A stretch of 64,000 bases of DNA from Undaria pinnatifida (taxonomy: Eukaryota; Sar; Phaeophyceae; Laminariales; Alariaceae): NCBI GenBank assembly GCA_012845835.1, contig JABAKD010000001.1, positions 8,266,832 through 8,330,831 of the forward strand, read 5' to 3'. The position numbers were made by a program, and so were the translations under genes. Within the stretch, counting starts at the first letter, position 1; each line of letters opens with the position of its first letter. Below, piece by piece: positions 55,801 to 62,517 of this stretch. The notes beneath the pieces are model-generated. The model ran no database searches. It was not told where the DNA came from and saw nothing but the letters and a program-made list of their open reading frames with translations.

Positions 55801-58181
55801 TTTTGTTTTATGCTTGTCGTCCGACAACGCACTGCCTGCATGAACTTCAATCTAGAAGAATACAAGGGGCTTCGCGGTCGCTTGCGCGTAAGCACAAAAA
55901 GAAGGATGGAGGAGGTAAGAAACGACGATATGTTATACATATGTGATACTTATATTAATTGTTATGTTTATCGACGGTGGGGCGAGGAGAAAACGGAAAA
56001 GGAGCAATTAGCAACATTCCCGGTGCGGGGAAGGGATACAGTTGGAAACAGAAGCCGGTGGTAGCTGATGGGTACAGCACCCAAGTTTTGACACAAAAAT
56101 GTAAATTAACAATGTGGAAGGCTGGAGGAAAATGCAGAAAAAAGATACGCGCGAAAGAAGCGTGGAAAAGTGACACGAATGAAGAAGGCAAGTAAAAGCC
56201 GACAGTGAAAGCAGGGAACGGCATCATCGCTGATAAACCGCAACAACAGGTGCATGACAGTACATCTACCGGAAGAAAAGAGGTACGTATACCGGAAAAA
56301 AAACTCGCGAAAAAAAGGCCGTGTCGGTAGCAAATGCGCCAAAACGCTCACGGCAGGATCTTCCGGAGATGTCGTCGTAGATCTCGACATCAAAAGGCCT
56401 CACGCAGGCGCTACGGCGCTGAGCAGGCGGATCCGCGACGCGGGTCGTTGCAGGCGAGGCGGGGGCACGTCTCGGCGAAGAAACCGCGCCGAAAGGCGGT
56501 CAGAGGCGGGACAGGTCCGCAAATGAAATAAATTGTCAGATCAGTAGTATGATATGTATATTTATCGAGGGAAGCTCAATACAATGGTGTGTAGCCATTT
56601 TGAAGACCTTCCGGTTTAAGGTTTTGCGGGAGATAAGACCAGGAAAAATCAGCTCGCCACGAACACAACACTGCTTGGGTTCAGTATCTGATTTGTTTTG
56701 TAGGATAAAAAGGTAACGCCATAGTAGAGATAAGACAACCTAAATTGCCTCGACATACGGTGGTCTTGAAGTGTGTGCAGGGTAGGGAACACCAGTTATT
56801 TAATTACGTGCACAGCCGAAAAGGGGCGCGTGTGTTCGTTCGACATTGGAACGAATTATGCACTGGACATTGTCAAAAGGAAAATGAAAAACTTGTACGA
56901 GAGATAATCAAAGTGAAAAAAGTTGCTCAACCGTAACGTGAGAGCGCAGCATAGGTTACTTGATGCTCCTCCTTGTGTGGTGTACAACTCCGTGCATTGA
57001 AGTCCGACTTCAAAACAGTATGCCCCAAGCTTCGGACCGATCCCTGGCAGTCACTCACCCGGGAACATTCCGCCTAGGAGAGGTGATGGCGTGCGATACG
57101 CAAGTGGTTTTGTGAGGCACGCACAAACCGCCCGAACTCGCATAGGTTTCGGCTGTTGTGACAAGACTACGCCCATATTGCCGCTGTTCATGTACGGGTC
57201 TGCATATGCTGTTCTGTTGTTGCGTGCACGAGAGACTATCTTCTCTGGAACAAACCCCATTGGTGCGCAAGCCTTGGAGATTGCGAAGAGTTGCAGTCAG
57301 TATAAGTAGCGAGATAGTTTGCATATGTAAGCCACATAAATGTACTATATTCAAGGTATGAGTCCCGGATTCACGCTCGGTGCTCGCGATGCCTGTCAAC
57401 GAATGAGTCCCGAATTCACGCTCGGTGCACGTGGTGCCTGTGTGGTAGACGAAAACCCGACGTGCTACGGCCCGGCATTGTAGAGATACGAGGGTCTGTG
57501 ATAATTCGACTACATGAAAATAATATCCAATCATTTCCAACGATCACATTGTTTTGTTGTTGCGCACCAGGTAATGAGTGCCGGAGTAATTCCCGTATTT
57601 GTGGTGCGGGACTGGGTGCGACCATTCCGGGAACAGATCGACTGGCCCTCTTTCTCATTCATGTTCACCCCCGACGAGGTCGAGACCGTCATGCTCCCGA
57701 CTCTCAGAGCTGTTACTCCAGAAAAGCTGAAGGAAATGCAGGTGATTACGGTGTAGTCTTTGAACATAGGATTGCAACTGTGTTTTTGTCTACTTTACCT
57801 TCTGATGGTGAAACGTGCTACCCCCATCGAGGTGAACATTGTTGTGCTCCTGACGCTCAAAGCGACTTTACCAGAAAAAATGAAGGATTTGCACGTGACT
57901 GCATAATATATGCGTAGAGAGGCGTAGAGATGGCGCCCCATGTTATGGAGAAATCTGCAGGGAAGGTCATCCCAGGTGGTGTGCTTTCTAACGTGTTGTC
58001 CGGTGTTCGTGCTAAACCAAAACCCCCACCCCTCGCCCGCCGCCTGTGCCGCGGGGCTACTCTTTCCCCGCAGAAAAAATCCCTCGAGGCGTACTGGAAG
58101 ATTTTCGGGGGTGCCACTGATTACTCTGTAATCGCTCGAAATACAATCGATCAACTCGCAAGCCGGTTAGGGCATCACTAA
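31278..58181 (+). CDS. Exostosin-like glycosyltransferase (GT47), six exons
   Basis: Proposed exons are 31278-31829, 37185-37426, 54121-54271, 55542-55757, 57571-57741 and 58074-58181. They sum to 1,440 bases (479 residues plus TAA) with compatible phases throughout. The protein has a signal peptide or anchor, a Ser/Pro-rich stem, the Cys-rich SIYVYD motif that opens GT47 proteins, WNEGKNH, YRSEFDMSVPLPP, FGLIPGGRSPGTFRLGE, GVIPVFVVRDWVRPF and a helical C-terminus. Family members are inverting glycosyltransferases of the secretory pathway that build extracellular glycans. The donor, acceptor and product cannot be told from sequence. Introns are 5.4, 16.7, 1.3, 1.8 and 0.3 kb and loaded with repeats. 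A small missed exon between exons 3 and 4 is possible. The family call is strong; that all six exons make one transcript is inference. Confidence 0.72.
32041..32250 (+). repeat. Short-word array AGTATCCCTAGGTATACTAC (intron 1)
   Basis: Six or more imperfect copies of TATCCCTAGGTATACTACTT within 210 bases. The words contain the palindromes CCTAGG and GTATAC. Not coding. Confidence 0.75.
32251..34100. other. Intron 1 sequence, little recognisable
   Basis: Apart from a short minus-strand family B fragment (33125-33195) I see no gene or named element. Open frames such as 33362-33637 lack conserved motifs. Confidence 0.5.
34100..34408 (+). mobile_element. tRNA-derived SINE, copy 1
   Basis: The head is GGTCGCCCCGGTGGCGTATC ... 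GTGAGTTCGAGCCCCGCC, the A- and B-box layout of a tRNA. The body is CTTGCGGAAAGCGCGAGAGC ... GGCTTGTCCAGAAGCTGGAA, with a poly(A) tail of 19 at 34390-34408. Five copies occur in this gene's introns. Confidence 0.88.
34409..35040. other. Intron 1 sequence without a recognised feature
   Basis: Only short open frames. Nothing I can name. Confidence 0.5.
35045..35212 (-). repeat. Family A fragment (head)
   Basis: Reverse complement of the family head: GGAGTCGCCGACCTATATCC, CAATGAGGACACAC, CGCGATCGGAGTATCA, CACAGCTGAAGTGTATTTC. Confidence 0.85.
35622..35695 (+). tRNA. tRNA-Ser(GCT)-like sequence, probably a pseudogene or SINE head
   Basis: TAGTCTAGTGGTTGG is A-box-like, CTGCTAG is an anticodon-loop-like heptamer with GCT, and GAGTTCAATTCCCACC is B-box-like, all at roughly tRNA spacing. 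The acceptor ends do not pair convincingly and the T stem has a mismatch. It lies inside intron 1. Confidence 0.35.
36650..36895 (+). pseudogene. Degenerate copy of GT47 exon 2
   Basis: GCGGATAGCAAAAAG, CCCACGGCGAATCACGACAT, GGACGACAC, GTTCCCACTCGGGAGAGGCG, GAAGCGGGACTTT and TGTTCATCCACTATGTCAA align with 37190-37345 but carry several insertions and frameshifts. It sits about 470 bases upstream of the intact exon and lacks the WNEGKNH end. Confidence 0.8.
37185..37426 (+). CDS. GT47 exon 2: acceptor-side domain to WNEGKNH
   Basis: Begins after GAAAAG|TGTACG and ends AG|GTGCGTG (phase 2). An alternative donor four bases on (TGC|GTGAGG) would not keep frame with exon 3. Encodes SSHWREAAKEAGLLAETYEE, ACLFIHVNA and PLWNEGKNHMMMEFTDWS. 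W.xGxNH is the exostosin signature that follows the first helix-strand repeat. Residues about 185-264. Confidence 0.75.
38143..38365 (-). repeat. Family A fragment
   Basis: Reverse of the head plus first module: AGCTGTCAGACTTTGTC, AAACGGGTTTTATAGTTTCC, GGAGTCGCCGACCTATATC, CGCGCGATCGGAGT. Confidence 0.85.
38500..38965. repeat. Array of the palindromic word TCCCATGGGA with variants
   Basis: GGCATCCCGTGGGACATCCC, CATGGGATATCGTGGC, GACATGCCATGGGATG, CGGCATGTTGCGG and similar words fill 38500-38650 and 38725-38965, split by about 75 unrelated bases. The core CCATGG is self-complementary. Open frames on both strands are repeat by-products. Confidence 0.85.
39125..39360 (-). repeat. Family A fragment
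   Basis: AAAACGGGTTTTATAGTTTC, ATCACCCTGTTGACCCTGG, CCTTAATGAGGACACACAC, CGCGATCGGATTATCACACA. Confidence 0.85.
40170..40302. repeat. Cluster of the palindromic word CGGGTACCCG
   Basis: GCGGGTACCC, CGCGGGTACCCG, CCCGCGGGTA and CCGGGTACCCGG recur about eight times in 130 bases. The core GGTACC is self-complementary. Confidence 0.8.
40525..40800 (-). mobile_element. tRNA-derived SINE, copy 2
   Basis: Reverse complement of the SINE: CTTCTGGACAAGCCGTGGCC, TAACTCACGCTCTCGCG, ACTCGAACGCACGAAACTGA, GAGGATAACCTCATACGCC. No long T run remains at the tail end. Confidence 0.85.
41234..41355. repeat. Short cluster of GTCGACT/AGCCGACT words
   Basis: GTCGAAGTCGAAGCCGACCA, TTAAGTCGACTGGC, GCCAGCCGACTAGCTGACTT and GCCAGCCGACTTGCC form a local word cluster of about 120 bases. 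Confidence 0.6.
41674..42310 (-). pseudogene. Possible protein-coding relic with one in-frame TAG
   Basis: On the minus strand an ATG near 42308 (MAEQSISLYGADGVNP) opens a frame of good coding appearance, with GKFYTVYPMDSLPGIAVCTL, CDANGDF and FRSANH, up to a TAG near 41985. The same frame then continues as HLNTKRRWHREALKEHEARG, SEKDMGSVIAYMDGVKPF and a hydrophobic STALVIDVLGLAVVIDA stretch to about 41674. The CxxC and following His residues could form a zinc finger of BED or C2H2 type, which would suggest a transposase relic, but I do not recognise the family. It lies antisense inside intron 2. A shorter coding-looking fragment occurs on the same strand at 42770-42955. Confidence 0.35.
43220..44575 (+). 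repeat. Tandem duplication U-V-U-V, second copy split by family A
   Basis: U (43235-43330, AAGCCATTTTGGTGGTAATC) recurs at 43720-43812. V (43360-43710, CACGTGCACT, CCAGTCTCGTCAGA, GATGACTTCGGCTTCG, TGTCGGGTAGTTGACAAGAC) recurs at 44206-44575. In the second unit a minus-strand family A copy sits exactly between U and V. Confidence 0.85.
43815..44205 (-). repeat. Family A copy inserted in the U-V duplication
   Basis: C-rich module end at 43830-43862, then CTCACCGGTTTTTCGACTTA, CACAGCTGTCAGATTTTGTC, GACCTATATCCTTAATGAGG and ATCTCACAGCTGGAGTGTAT. The unoccupied counterpart is GTATGTAGATGTAGATAAGA at 43333-43352. Confidence 0.85.
44600..45010 (+). repeat. Family A, variant subfamily
   Basis: Head ACACTCCAGCTGTGAGATCG, CAAGCTGCGTGTGATAC, ACCCTCATGAAGGATACAGG and GACTAAGACGTTCAGCC, with a different tail: GTGAGTTAGCTTTTGGAGTG, GGCAGGCCAGAGGAAGTCCA. 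Confidence 0.8.
46291..46604 (+). mobile_element. tRNA-derived SINE, copy 3
   Basis: Full head-to-tail copy (GGTCGCCCCGGTGGCGTATC to GGCTTGTCCAGAAGCTAG) with a 23-base poly(A) tail at 46582-46604. Confidence 0.92.
46619..46931 (+). mobile_element. tRNA-derived SINE, copy 4, immediately downstream of copy 3
   Basis: CGTTCGCCCCGGTGGCGTAT head, same body, A-rich tail to 46931. ACTTCA on both sides of this copy is a plausible short target duplication. Confidence 0.92.
47086..47366 (-). mobile_element. tRNA-derived SINE, copy 5, head-truncated
   Basis: CCAGCTTCTGGACAAGCCGT, AACTCACGCTCTCGCG, TTCGAACTCACGAAATTGAC, GATGATAACCTGATAC; the first 15 or so bases of the head are missing. Confidence 0.88.
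47430..48920. other. Intron 2 sequence without a recognised gene
   Basis: Open frames on both strands (for example 47998-48483 on + and 47779-48126 on -) overlap one another and show no family motif. I see nothing I can support. Confidence 0.5.
48930..49190 (+). repeat. Family A, divergent copy
   Basis: AATACAGTACCGCTGTGACA, TTGCAAGATGCGTGCGATAC, ACCCTCGTCGAGGATGCAGG (a perfect CCTCG/CGAGG hairpin) and AGGGTCAACAGTAG. Confidence 0.7.
49498..49608 (-). repeat. Family A head fragment
   Basis: ATACGCGCGCGATCGGAGTA, CACACACAGCTTGCAAAGAT, GAGTTTCGACAAGA-like and TCCCAGCTGGAGTGTACTTT. Confidence 0.8.
49609..50270. other. AT-rich intron sequence, nothing recognised
   Basis: AT-rich with several ATATATTA stretches. 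No gene. Confidence 0.5.
50275..51215 (+). repeat. Family B repeats, three consecutive partial copies
   Basis: GACATCAGCCGTGAGTTCGA (50282), GACGTCAGCCGTGAATTGGA (50433) and GACGTCAGCCGTGAGTTCGA (50834), each followed by the ACTCAT(C/A)TTTGCAAG core or TTGGTACTTGTAATATACT. The last runs to TATCGGGAAGAGTACGAATA. Confidence 0.8.
51255..52830 (-). repeat. Family A, long minus-strand copy
   Basis: Mirror of 18983-20900: 3' module (CATGACCACATCACCTCGCC), C tracts (51609-51636, 52105-52125, 52360-52460), GCCATCCGTGACG-like modules, then the head at 52560-52825 (CACAGCTGTCAGATTTTGTC, GGAGTCGCCGACCTATATCC, ACAGCTGGAGTGTATTTTAA). Confidence 0.85.
52918..53100 (+). repeat. Family B repeat, copy
   Basis: GGACGTCAGGTGTGAGTTCG, GAATTTCTGGCCAGTAATCA and AACAAATGTTTTTCTCCATG; same order as 30468-30650. 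Confidence 0.75.
53218..53917 (+). repeat. Loose repeat of CAATGTTCCGTCCTCACC-type words
   Basis: ACAATGTTCCGTCCTCACC, CAACGTTTCGTCCTCACC, CAATGCTCCGTCCTTAC and GTAATGTTTCTGTCCTTA recur. A segment at 53598-53650 (GAAAACCCGACGTGCTCCG) is repeated before exon 5 at 57450-57505. Confidence 0.55.
53918..54127 (+). repeat. 105-base tandem duplication abutting GT47 exon 3
   Basis: 53918-54022 and 54023-54127 share CCCGAGGA(C/T)GTATCCAAG, CGACCACAGCC, CTCCGTACTTGCCAGGGACA and CCAATCAT(G/C)AGCAA. The second copy ends in the CAG acceptor used for exon 3. The unit length is a multiple of three and the exon 3 frame is open through both, except for a TAA at 54080-54082. Confidence 0.88.
54121..54271 (+). 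CDS. GT47 exon 3: YRSEFDMSVPLPP
   Basis: Acceptor CATCAG|CAACAG, donor AAG|GTACTT (phase 0 out). Encodes AMEGASNQHTCYYRSEFDM, SVPLPPNVVF and LDREYFLTFK. The YR..FD.S.PLPP motif is diagnostic for exostosin-type enzymes and lies just after the NH motif of exon 2, as in the family. A retained reading past the donor stops within four codons. Confidence 0.82.
54305..54512 (+). repeat. Family A head fragment (intron 3)
   Basis: ACACTCCAGCTGTGAGATCG through GTCTGTGCGCGGAAACTATA, nearly identical to 18998-19195. Confidence 0.9.
54513..55541. other. Intron 3 remainder
   Basis: Two related segments (about 54880-55010 and 55210-55540) share ATACCCATGTTG, CACGTC.TA and GGAA(A)CCCTT.ACCT, the second running into the exon 4 acceptor. 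The minus-strand open frame 55107-55529 has no recognised domain. A small exon encoding about ten residues could be hidden here. Confidence 0.45.
55542..55757 (+). CDS. GT47 exon 4: GLIPGGRSPGTFRLGE
   Basis: Acceptor GAGCAG|AGGCTA, donor GAG|GTGAGT (consensus), phase 0 at both ends, 72 codons. Encodes RLSLAPIHDEENGVIVALRC, LLPENYKFCQ and DYKTLMSSTFGLIPGG followed by RSPGTFRLGE. The last block is the best conserved part of the exostosin domain and is thought to contribute to nucleotide-sugar binding. Confidence 0.9.
55758..57011. other. Intron 4, first part
   Basis: Short open frames only (for example 56254-56526). No family motif. Confidence 0.5.
57012..57083 (+). pseudogene. Degenerate copy of GT47 exon 4 (3' end)
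   Basis: AAGCTTCGGACCGATCCCTG, GCAGTCACTCACCCGGGAAC and ATTCCGCCTAGGAGAG|GTGATG align with the last 70 bases of exon 4, including its donor. One extra base in CCCGGGAAC shifts the frame. It lies about 490 bases before exon 5. Confidence 0.85.
57571..57741 (+). CDS. GT47 exon 5: GVIPVFVVRDWVRPF
   Basis: Acceptor CACCAG|GTAATG, donor CAG|GTGATT, phase 0 at both ends, 57 codons. Encodes VMSAGVIPVFVVRDWVRPF, REQIDWPSFSFMFTPDEVE and LRAVTPEKLKEMQ. Together with exon 4 it gives RLGE-VMSAGVIPVF, the contiguous family motif, which fixes this splice. Reading on past the donor reaches a stop after four codons. Confidence 0.9.
57829..57905 (+). pseudogene. Degenerate copy of GT47 exon 5 (3' end)
   Basis: GAGGTGAACATTGTTGTGCT, CCTGACGCTCAAAGCGACTT, TACCAGAAAAAATGAAGGAT and TTGCACGTGACTGCATA align base for base with the end of exon 5 and its donor (57677-57753). 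The exon's Met-Gln|GTGATT is replaced by TTGCAC|GTGACT. Confidence 0.8.
58074..58181 (+). CDS. GT47 exon 6: C-terminus
   Basis: A TCTTTCCCCGCAG acceptor with a good pyrimidine tract precedes AAAAAATCC. Encodes SLEAYWKIFGGATDYSVIAR, NTIDQLASRLGHH and TAA. Helical C-terminal segments of this pattern close exostosin domains. The 330-base intron before it contains the exon 5 relic. Confidence 0.78.
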   Translation, partial: KKSLEAYWKIFGGATDYSVIARNTIDQLASRLGHH

Positions 58182-58199
58182 CCGATTGCCCGGCGACTG

Positions 58200-58545
58200 C
58201 TTATAGCGCAGTCGATCAGAAAACACTACACAGCATCGATATGACGATGCGAACGAAGTAAACCCGGCACAGCGGAGCGGTTCGGGTATCGCTAACCAGG
58301 ATCCACACGACGACGCCGTTCGAAAAACAGTCGGTCGACCACTCTCACCCGTGGTTGAGGCACCACCAAACAGCATCGACATAAGGATGCTGCTCGTATT
58401 ATATTCGACCAGCTGAGGGGGGGGGGGGTGCGCCACCAAACACGGCGTCGACATGATGCGATTCGTAACACCGTCGAGCGAAATCGCAGAGTGGGCGAGG
58501 GAGAGCTATACAGCATCGGCATGGGAATGCAATCGCTATGGAAGA
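58200..58545 (+). repeat. Degenerate 75-95 base repeats downstream of the GT47 stop
   Basis: ACAGCATCGATATGACGATG, AACAGCATCGACATAAGGAT, CACGGCGTCGACATGATGCG and ACAGCATCGGCATGGGAATG recur, each following a CAGTCGATCAG/AGTCGGTCGACC/TATTCGACCAG-type word that resembles ACAATCGATCAACTC of exon 6. They may be exon 6 derivatives in the 3' UTR or beyond. Confidence 0.55.
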
Positions 58546-60055
58546 CTTCCGCGGCGCGCCAAGACGTTGTAACAAGGTGCCCAGACCCTTACCCTTGGCT
58601 CTTTTGGGATCAAGGTAGAACCCAAAAATCGACATGTGCAAAATTTCTAATCTTCAACGGAAGAGCTTCGAGCAGTTCACGTTTCCATGATCAATGCGCA
58701 ACAGTACATGCTTCACCACCATGGTTGATGTTGCACGTGGACCGTGCACGTTCTTCGGGCGCACTTCGGACGCGTCTCCTACTCCAACAGCCCGGGATGC
58801 TTCGTGTGGCAGACGCTATGGCCCTCATTTTTCCATGTACATTTGTTTCCCTCCGAAATCCTAAAGGGGTTGTTCCGGTCGAGTACGACCTTATGCCTCG
58901 TAGATACCCAGCCCGCACGTCGTTGTGGGCCTTGGGACATAAGGGTGTGGGCGTCGGTTATTGCGTGGAGTTGTGCGGGAAGTGTCGAAATACTCGGGAC
59001 ACTCCCTGATCCAAGGATTAGTGTCGGTGCTTGTACCAACCGGTTCTGCTTATTGATTTTGGAACAAAATTTATTTTAGGCACGTATACCAGGCGGTGTT
59101 TTCCAATCACTTTTGTGTCAACAGTAGTAAGCTCTACTCCTGCCCTACCCCTTTAAAACTGCGCCCCGTGTTTCGGGTGATGACTAATTGGAATTGGTGT
59201 AGAATGTGTTTTGCAAGTCCAAAGAGGGTTGACGCTTGTCCAAAAACGGACGCGTTGTCGAGAAACGCGTATCATACATGAGTGGAAGTACGGCAGAATG
59301 AAGGTGCCGCGCTCTTGAAATTATTTGCCGCGGCATGCTGCCCCCGGAGTGAGTGATGCATGCAAGCATTATAGTGTGCGACAATTTCCTCTCCTTGCTG
59401 TTCAAAGCCCGCCGCCGGCAGTCCATAGCGGCGGAATAGTGCAAGGCGAATTGTAGCTGTTTGAAGCCCAGGTACTTTCCTTTTTTTTTCATTCTCATTT
59501 TCCTATGATATTCTTTTTTTTATGACAAAGTTATTTCCGTGGTCAGACGTTTTATGTTTGATTCTCGCTGTCTACGTTGTTTTTGCGTGCTATTTGGCTG
59601 CGAGAAAGTTGCTGTCTCGTGCGTTTCTTGGAAAGGCAGCAATCAGCGTCAGTAATATTGGGTGGTTTTTTTAGCAAGGCGCGTGATTTTAGAGCCTGAC
59701 GGCCAAAAGACAACGCTTTCGGTGACAAACGTTTTTGTTTTTGTCGGCTACAGTAGGCCGTCAAGGTAAACGTCGGATGCACCAGAACTCTCTACGCGAG
59801 GAAGATTTTATATGTTTCCATGGGGAGAGGTGCAATGTGCAATGTTGCGTGCTTTCTGCTATGGGATGCAGCAGCTCTTCGTGATTTTTCATCCGGCTGC
59901 AAGTTCTCGTTCTGGTGTTGTCCAGTCACGCCGCCTGCGGAGCTTGTCGGGCGCTCAAGTATTGGCTACTGCTGTGAACCTCTTGCTGAGCTTACCCGTC
60001 AAGCCTTTAGCTCTACCATACACTTTTGTATTGTAATAATGCACGTCCTACGTGC
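58546..60055. other. No recognisable gene
   Basis: The + open frame running through 58546-59009 and overlapping minus frames lack any family motif. I see no element ends. Confidence 0.5.
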
Positions 60056-60059
60056 TCTA

Positions 60060-60840
60060 GACATCGCAGAAATCGTTTTCGAACAGTCGACCGCTGTCGG
60101 CTTGCTTGTAGAGCTTGCCCTCCAAGCCTTAAGCATACAGTCTTCGTATCGTCAGGCACACTCCACCTGCTACGGTTCACTTTCGGAGAGTCGAGCACTG
60201 TTGGCTTCCTGAATTTGGAGGTAAGATTGTAGGATTCCCGTTTGAGAAGGCGAACGTTTTCGGTTCGTCCGGAACGTACCGTCTGCGTTGGCTTTTGCTG
60301 GGTTCGCTTTTGAGCCGGTCGATCGCTGTTGGCTTGCGACACTTGTTGACGATAGCTTGTAGGGCATGTTGAGCTTACGGGCTTGGTATTATCAGGCAGG
60401 CCCTACGTGTTCTAGCTTGCAGGATTCACGTTCGAACAGTCGGTCGCTGTTGGTGTGCTGTGTTTGGAGAGTAGCTTCGAGGGCTCCCGTTTGAGTTGGC
60501 GAACGCTTTTCTTGTGGTTATAAGGTCCCACCTGCTCTCGTAGAACTGCAGGATTTGTTTTCCAGCAATCTGTTGCTGCCTGTGGTGGCGTGAAGCGTTT
60601 GCTTTTGAATACCGGGGATCGCTTGCTACATGTCTGTTGCCTTTGTCGAAGGTAGCTTGTAGGATTCGATTCGAGCAGCCGCGCGCGTTCATGGCTTGCT
60701 GCATTGGTGGAGGGGAGCTTGTGTGCTGTTGGATTGTTATTTTTGGAAGATTGCGTGTTCGCTGCTAGCTCACTGCATGTGGAATGTGGCTTGTAGGATT
60801 CCGGATCAAATTGGTGAGCGTTTACGGCTCTCTGCGTTCG
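60060..60840 (+). repeat. Degenerate tandem repeat, unit about 90-100 bases
   Basis: Words GAACAGTCG(A/G)(C/T)CGCTGT, GGCTTGC, GTAGCTTGTAGGATTC, CCGTTTGAG and TTGGAG recur in the same order seven or more times with heavy divergence. Confidence 0.65.
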
Positions 60841-62239
60841 AAGCGGACCTAGTCGTGGTGCCTTGAACACTCCTCCCTTGTATATCTCGATATTTAATGC
60901 GGCGAGAATGCTGTGTGTTTCGCGGACTAGCATACTATGACAGTCCACCGTAGTATGCGTTTCCCTCGTTTTGATTTGGTTGTGGAATTTTTCCCCCGCG
61001 GGAGTTGTGGTATTGCGCTCGGTCCCGTCGTTGTGTGGTTTGGTTGTGTTTTGATTTCTGCGTTTGAGGTTGGGACAATGAATTCGGTCGACTCGTTGTG
61101 GGAGTTAGACGGTTATGTACTCGTATGTTTTTTCTTTGGAAGTGTGACGAGGCGTTCGGTTCGCTAGATGTGGTTTAGTGGGTATTTTTTCGCCTCGGGA
61201 CTTGAGACTGCGTTCGCTCGGCGCATTGTATGAATCGGGTGAGCATTTCGAAGGGTAATGCTCGTGGTGTATGTTTTACATGCTGTTGCGCTGAAGACAT
61301 CGCCTTGTACAATATGTTTTGAACCCGCATTAGGATGGAAGTACCCCCCCCCCTCCCAAGTACCCTTTCCTCGAAGAACTAGAGTAAACTACGCGTGAGG
61401 CTCGGGGTTTCTTAATGTGTTGTTTTTTGTTGTGCTGTCTTGGTATTAAGGCCTTGTGTAGTCTGGCAAGTTAGTTTTGAGCAAAGCCTCTTCTCGATTA
61501 TTTTGCATGGAGCCTATTCTCTATTGGTTCGAGTGAAGTGTCTTATCTAGTGTTTTGAGTCGAGCTTCTTCTCTGCGTCTGGTCAGTAAGTGCCCAGGAT
61601 GCCCATTTCGGGACCGAGATTTTTGTTTCATGTAAAAGTATGAGGGGTGCGGGATTTTCAGTCGACACAGTGTGATTGGACAGCGGTTCAAGAAGCTCTA
61701 TGTAGTGCGTGGCGTGTCATTTAGCTCCTTGAATCATTGACAGTTCGGTGAGCAACCTAATCATCAACCGATCGTCAGGCAGTGCATGATGCAGTCATTG
61801 CCATTGCTTGTCATGTTTCTATTATTTAGTCCCAAAGCAACTAAAATCGTACAGAGGAAGGGTGTTACGTTGATGGGCTGGTTAGGGGCCAAGGATACGG
61901 CAAAAGGACATTATTACTATTGGGGGACTATTTTTAAAGCAGCTCGGAGCCACTTTCCCGAAAACGCTGCCCGTACCTTTTGGTTTTCCGGTTTCGCGAT
62001 ATGTACCGCCACGAATTGTTTGTTCCGCTGCGCCGTAAATATGCTATTGAAGTTCATTTTTGAAAAAGATACAGAGCCACTCGCGTGAGTGGTCTAAAGT
62101 CGATAGTAAAGTAGGGGACGCAGATGGTATACGCTCGGGAGTAAAATGGGGGACATCCCCCTCAAATGGGTGGCATCCCCCCTACAGTAGCTTTAATGAC
62201 TGCGTGATGTCTATGGCCTACCAGGGTATTTTTTTGTTT
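60841..62239. other. T-rich stretch without a gene
   Basis: Pyrimidine-rich and T-rich, resembling in composition the interior of the 7-11 kb LTR element, but no LTRs are seen. The 61786-62088 open frame has no known motif. Confidence 0.5.
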
Positions 62240-62517
62240 GCCTTCGAACTGCGCCAGTTTCCATGAGCTGGGGGCATTCAATAATGTGGGGGGAATGGTA
62301 CGGCATTCTCGAGTTTGCGTTCGAATTGCGTAAGTTTCCATGAGCTGGAGGCATTCAATAATGTGGGGGAAATGGTACGGCATTCTCGAGTTTGCCATAG
62401 AAGTGCGTCAGTTTCCATGAGCTGAGGGCATTCAATAATGTGGGGGAAATGGTACGGCATTCTCGAGTTTGCCATACGAAGAAGTGCGTCAGTTTCCATG
62501 AGCTGGGGGCATTGTGG
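62240..62517 (+). repeat. 77-base tandem repeat, 3.4 copies
   Basis: GTTTCCATGAGCTG(G/A)(G/A)GGCATT, CAATAATGTGGGGG, AATGGTACGGCATTCTCGAG and TTTGC repeat with spacings of 77, 77 and 81 bases. Confidence 0.95.

Noticed and set aside
58428-59009. 193-codon + frame downstream of the glycosyltransferase
   Set aside because: Begins inside degenerate repeats and shows no recognised family; coding bias is not convincing.
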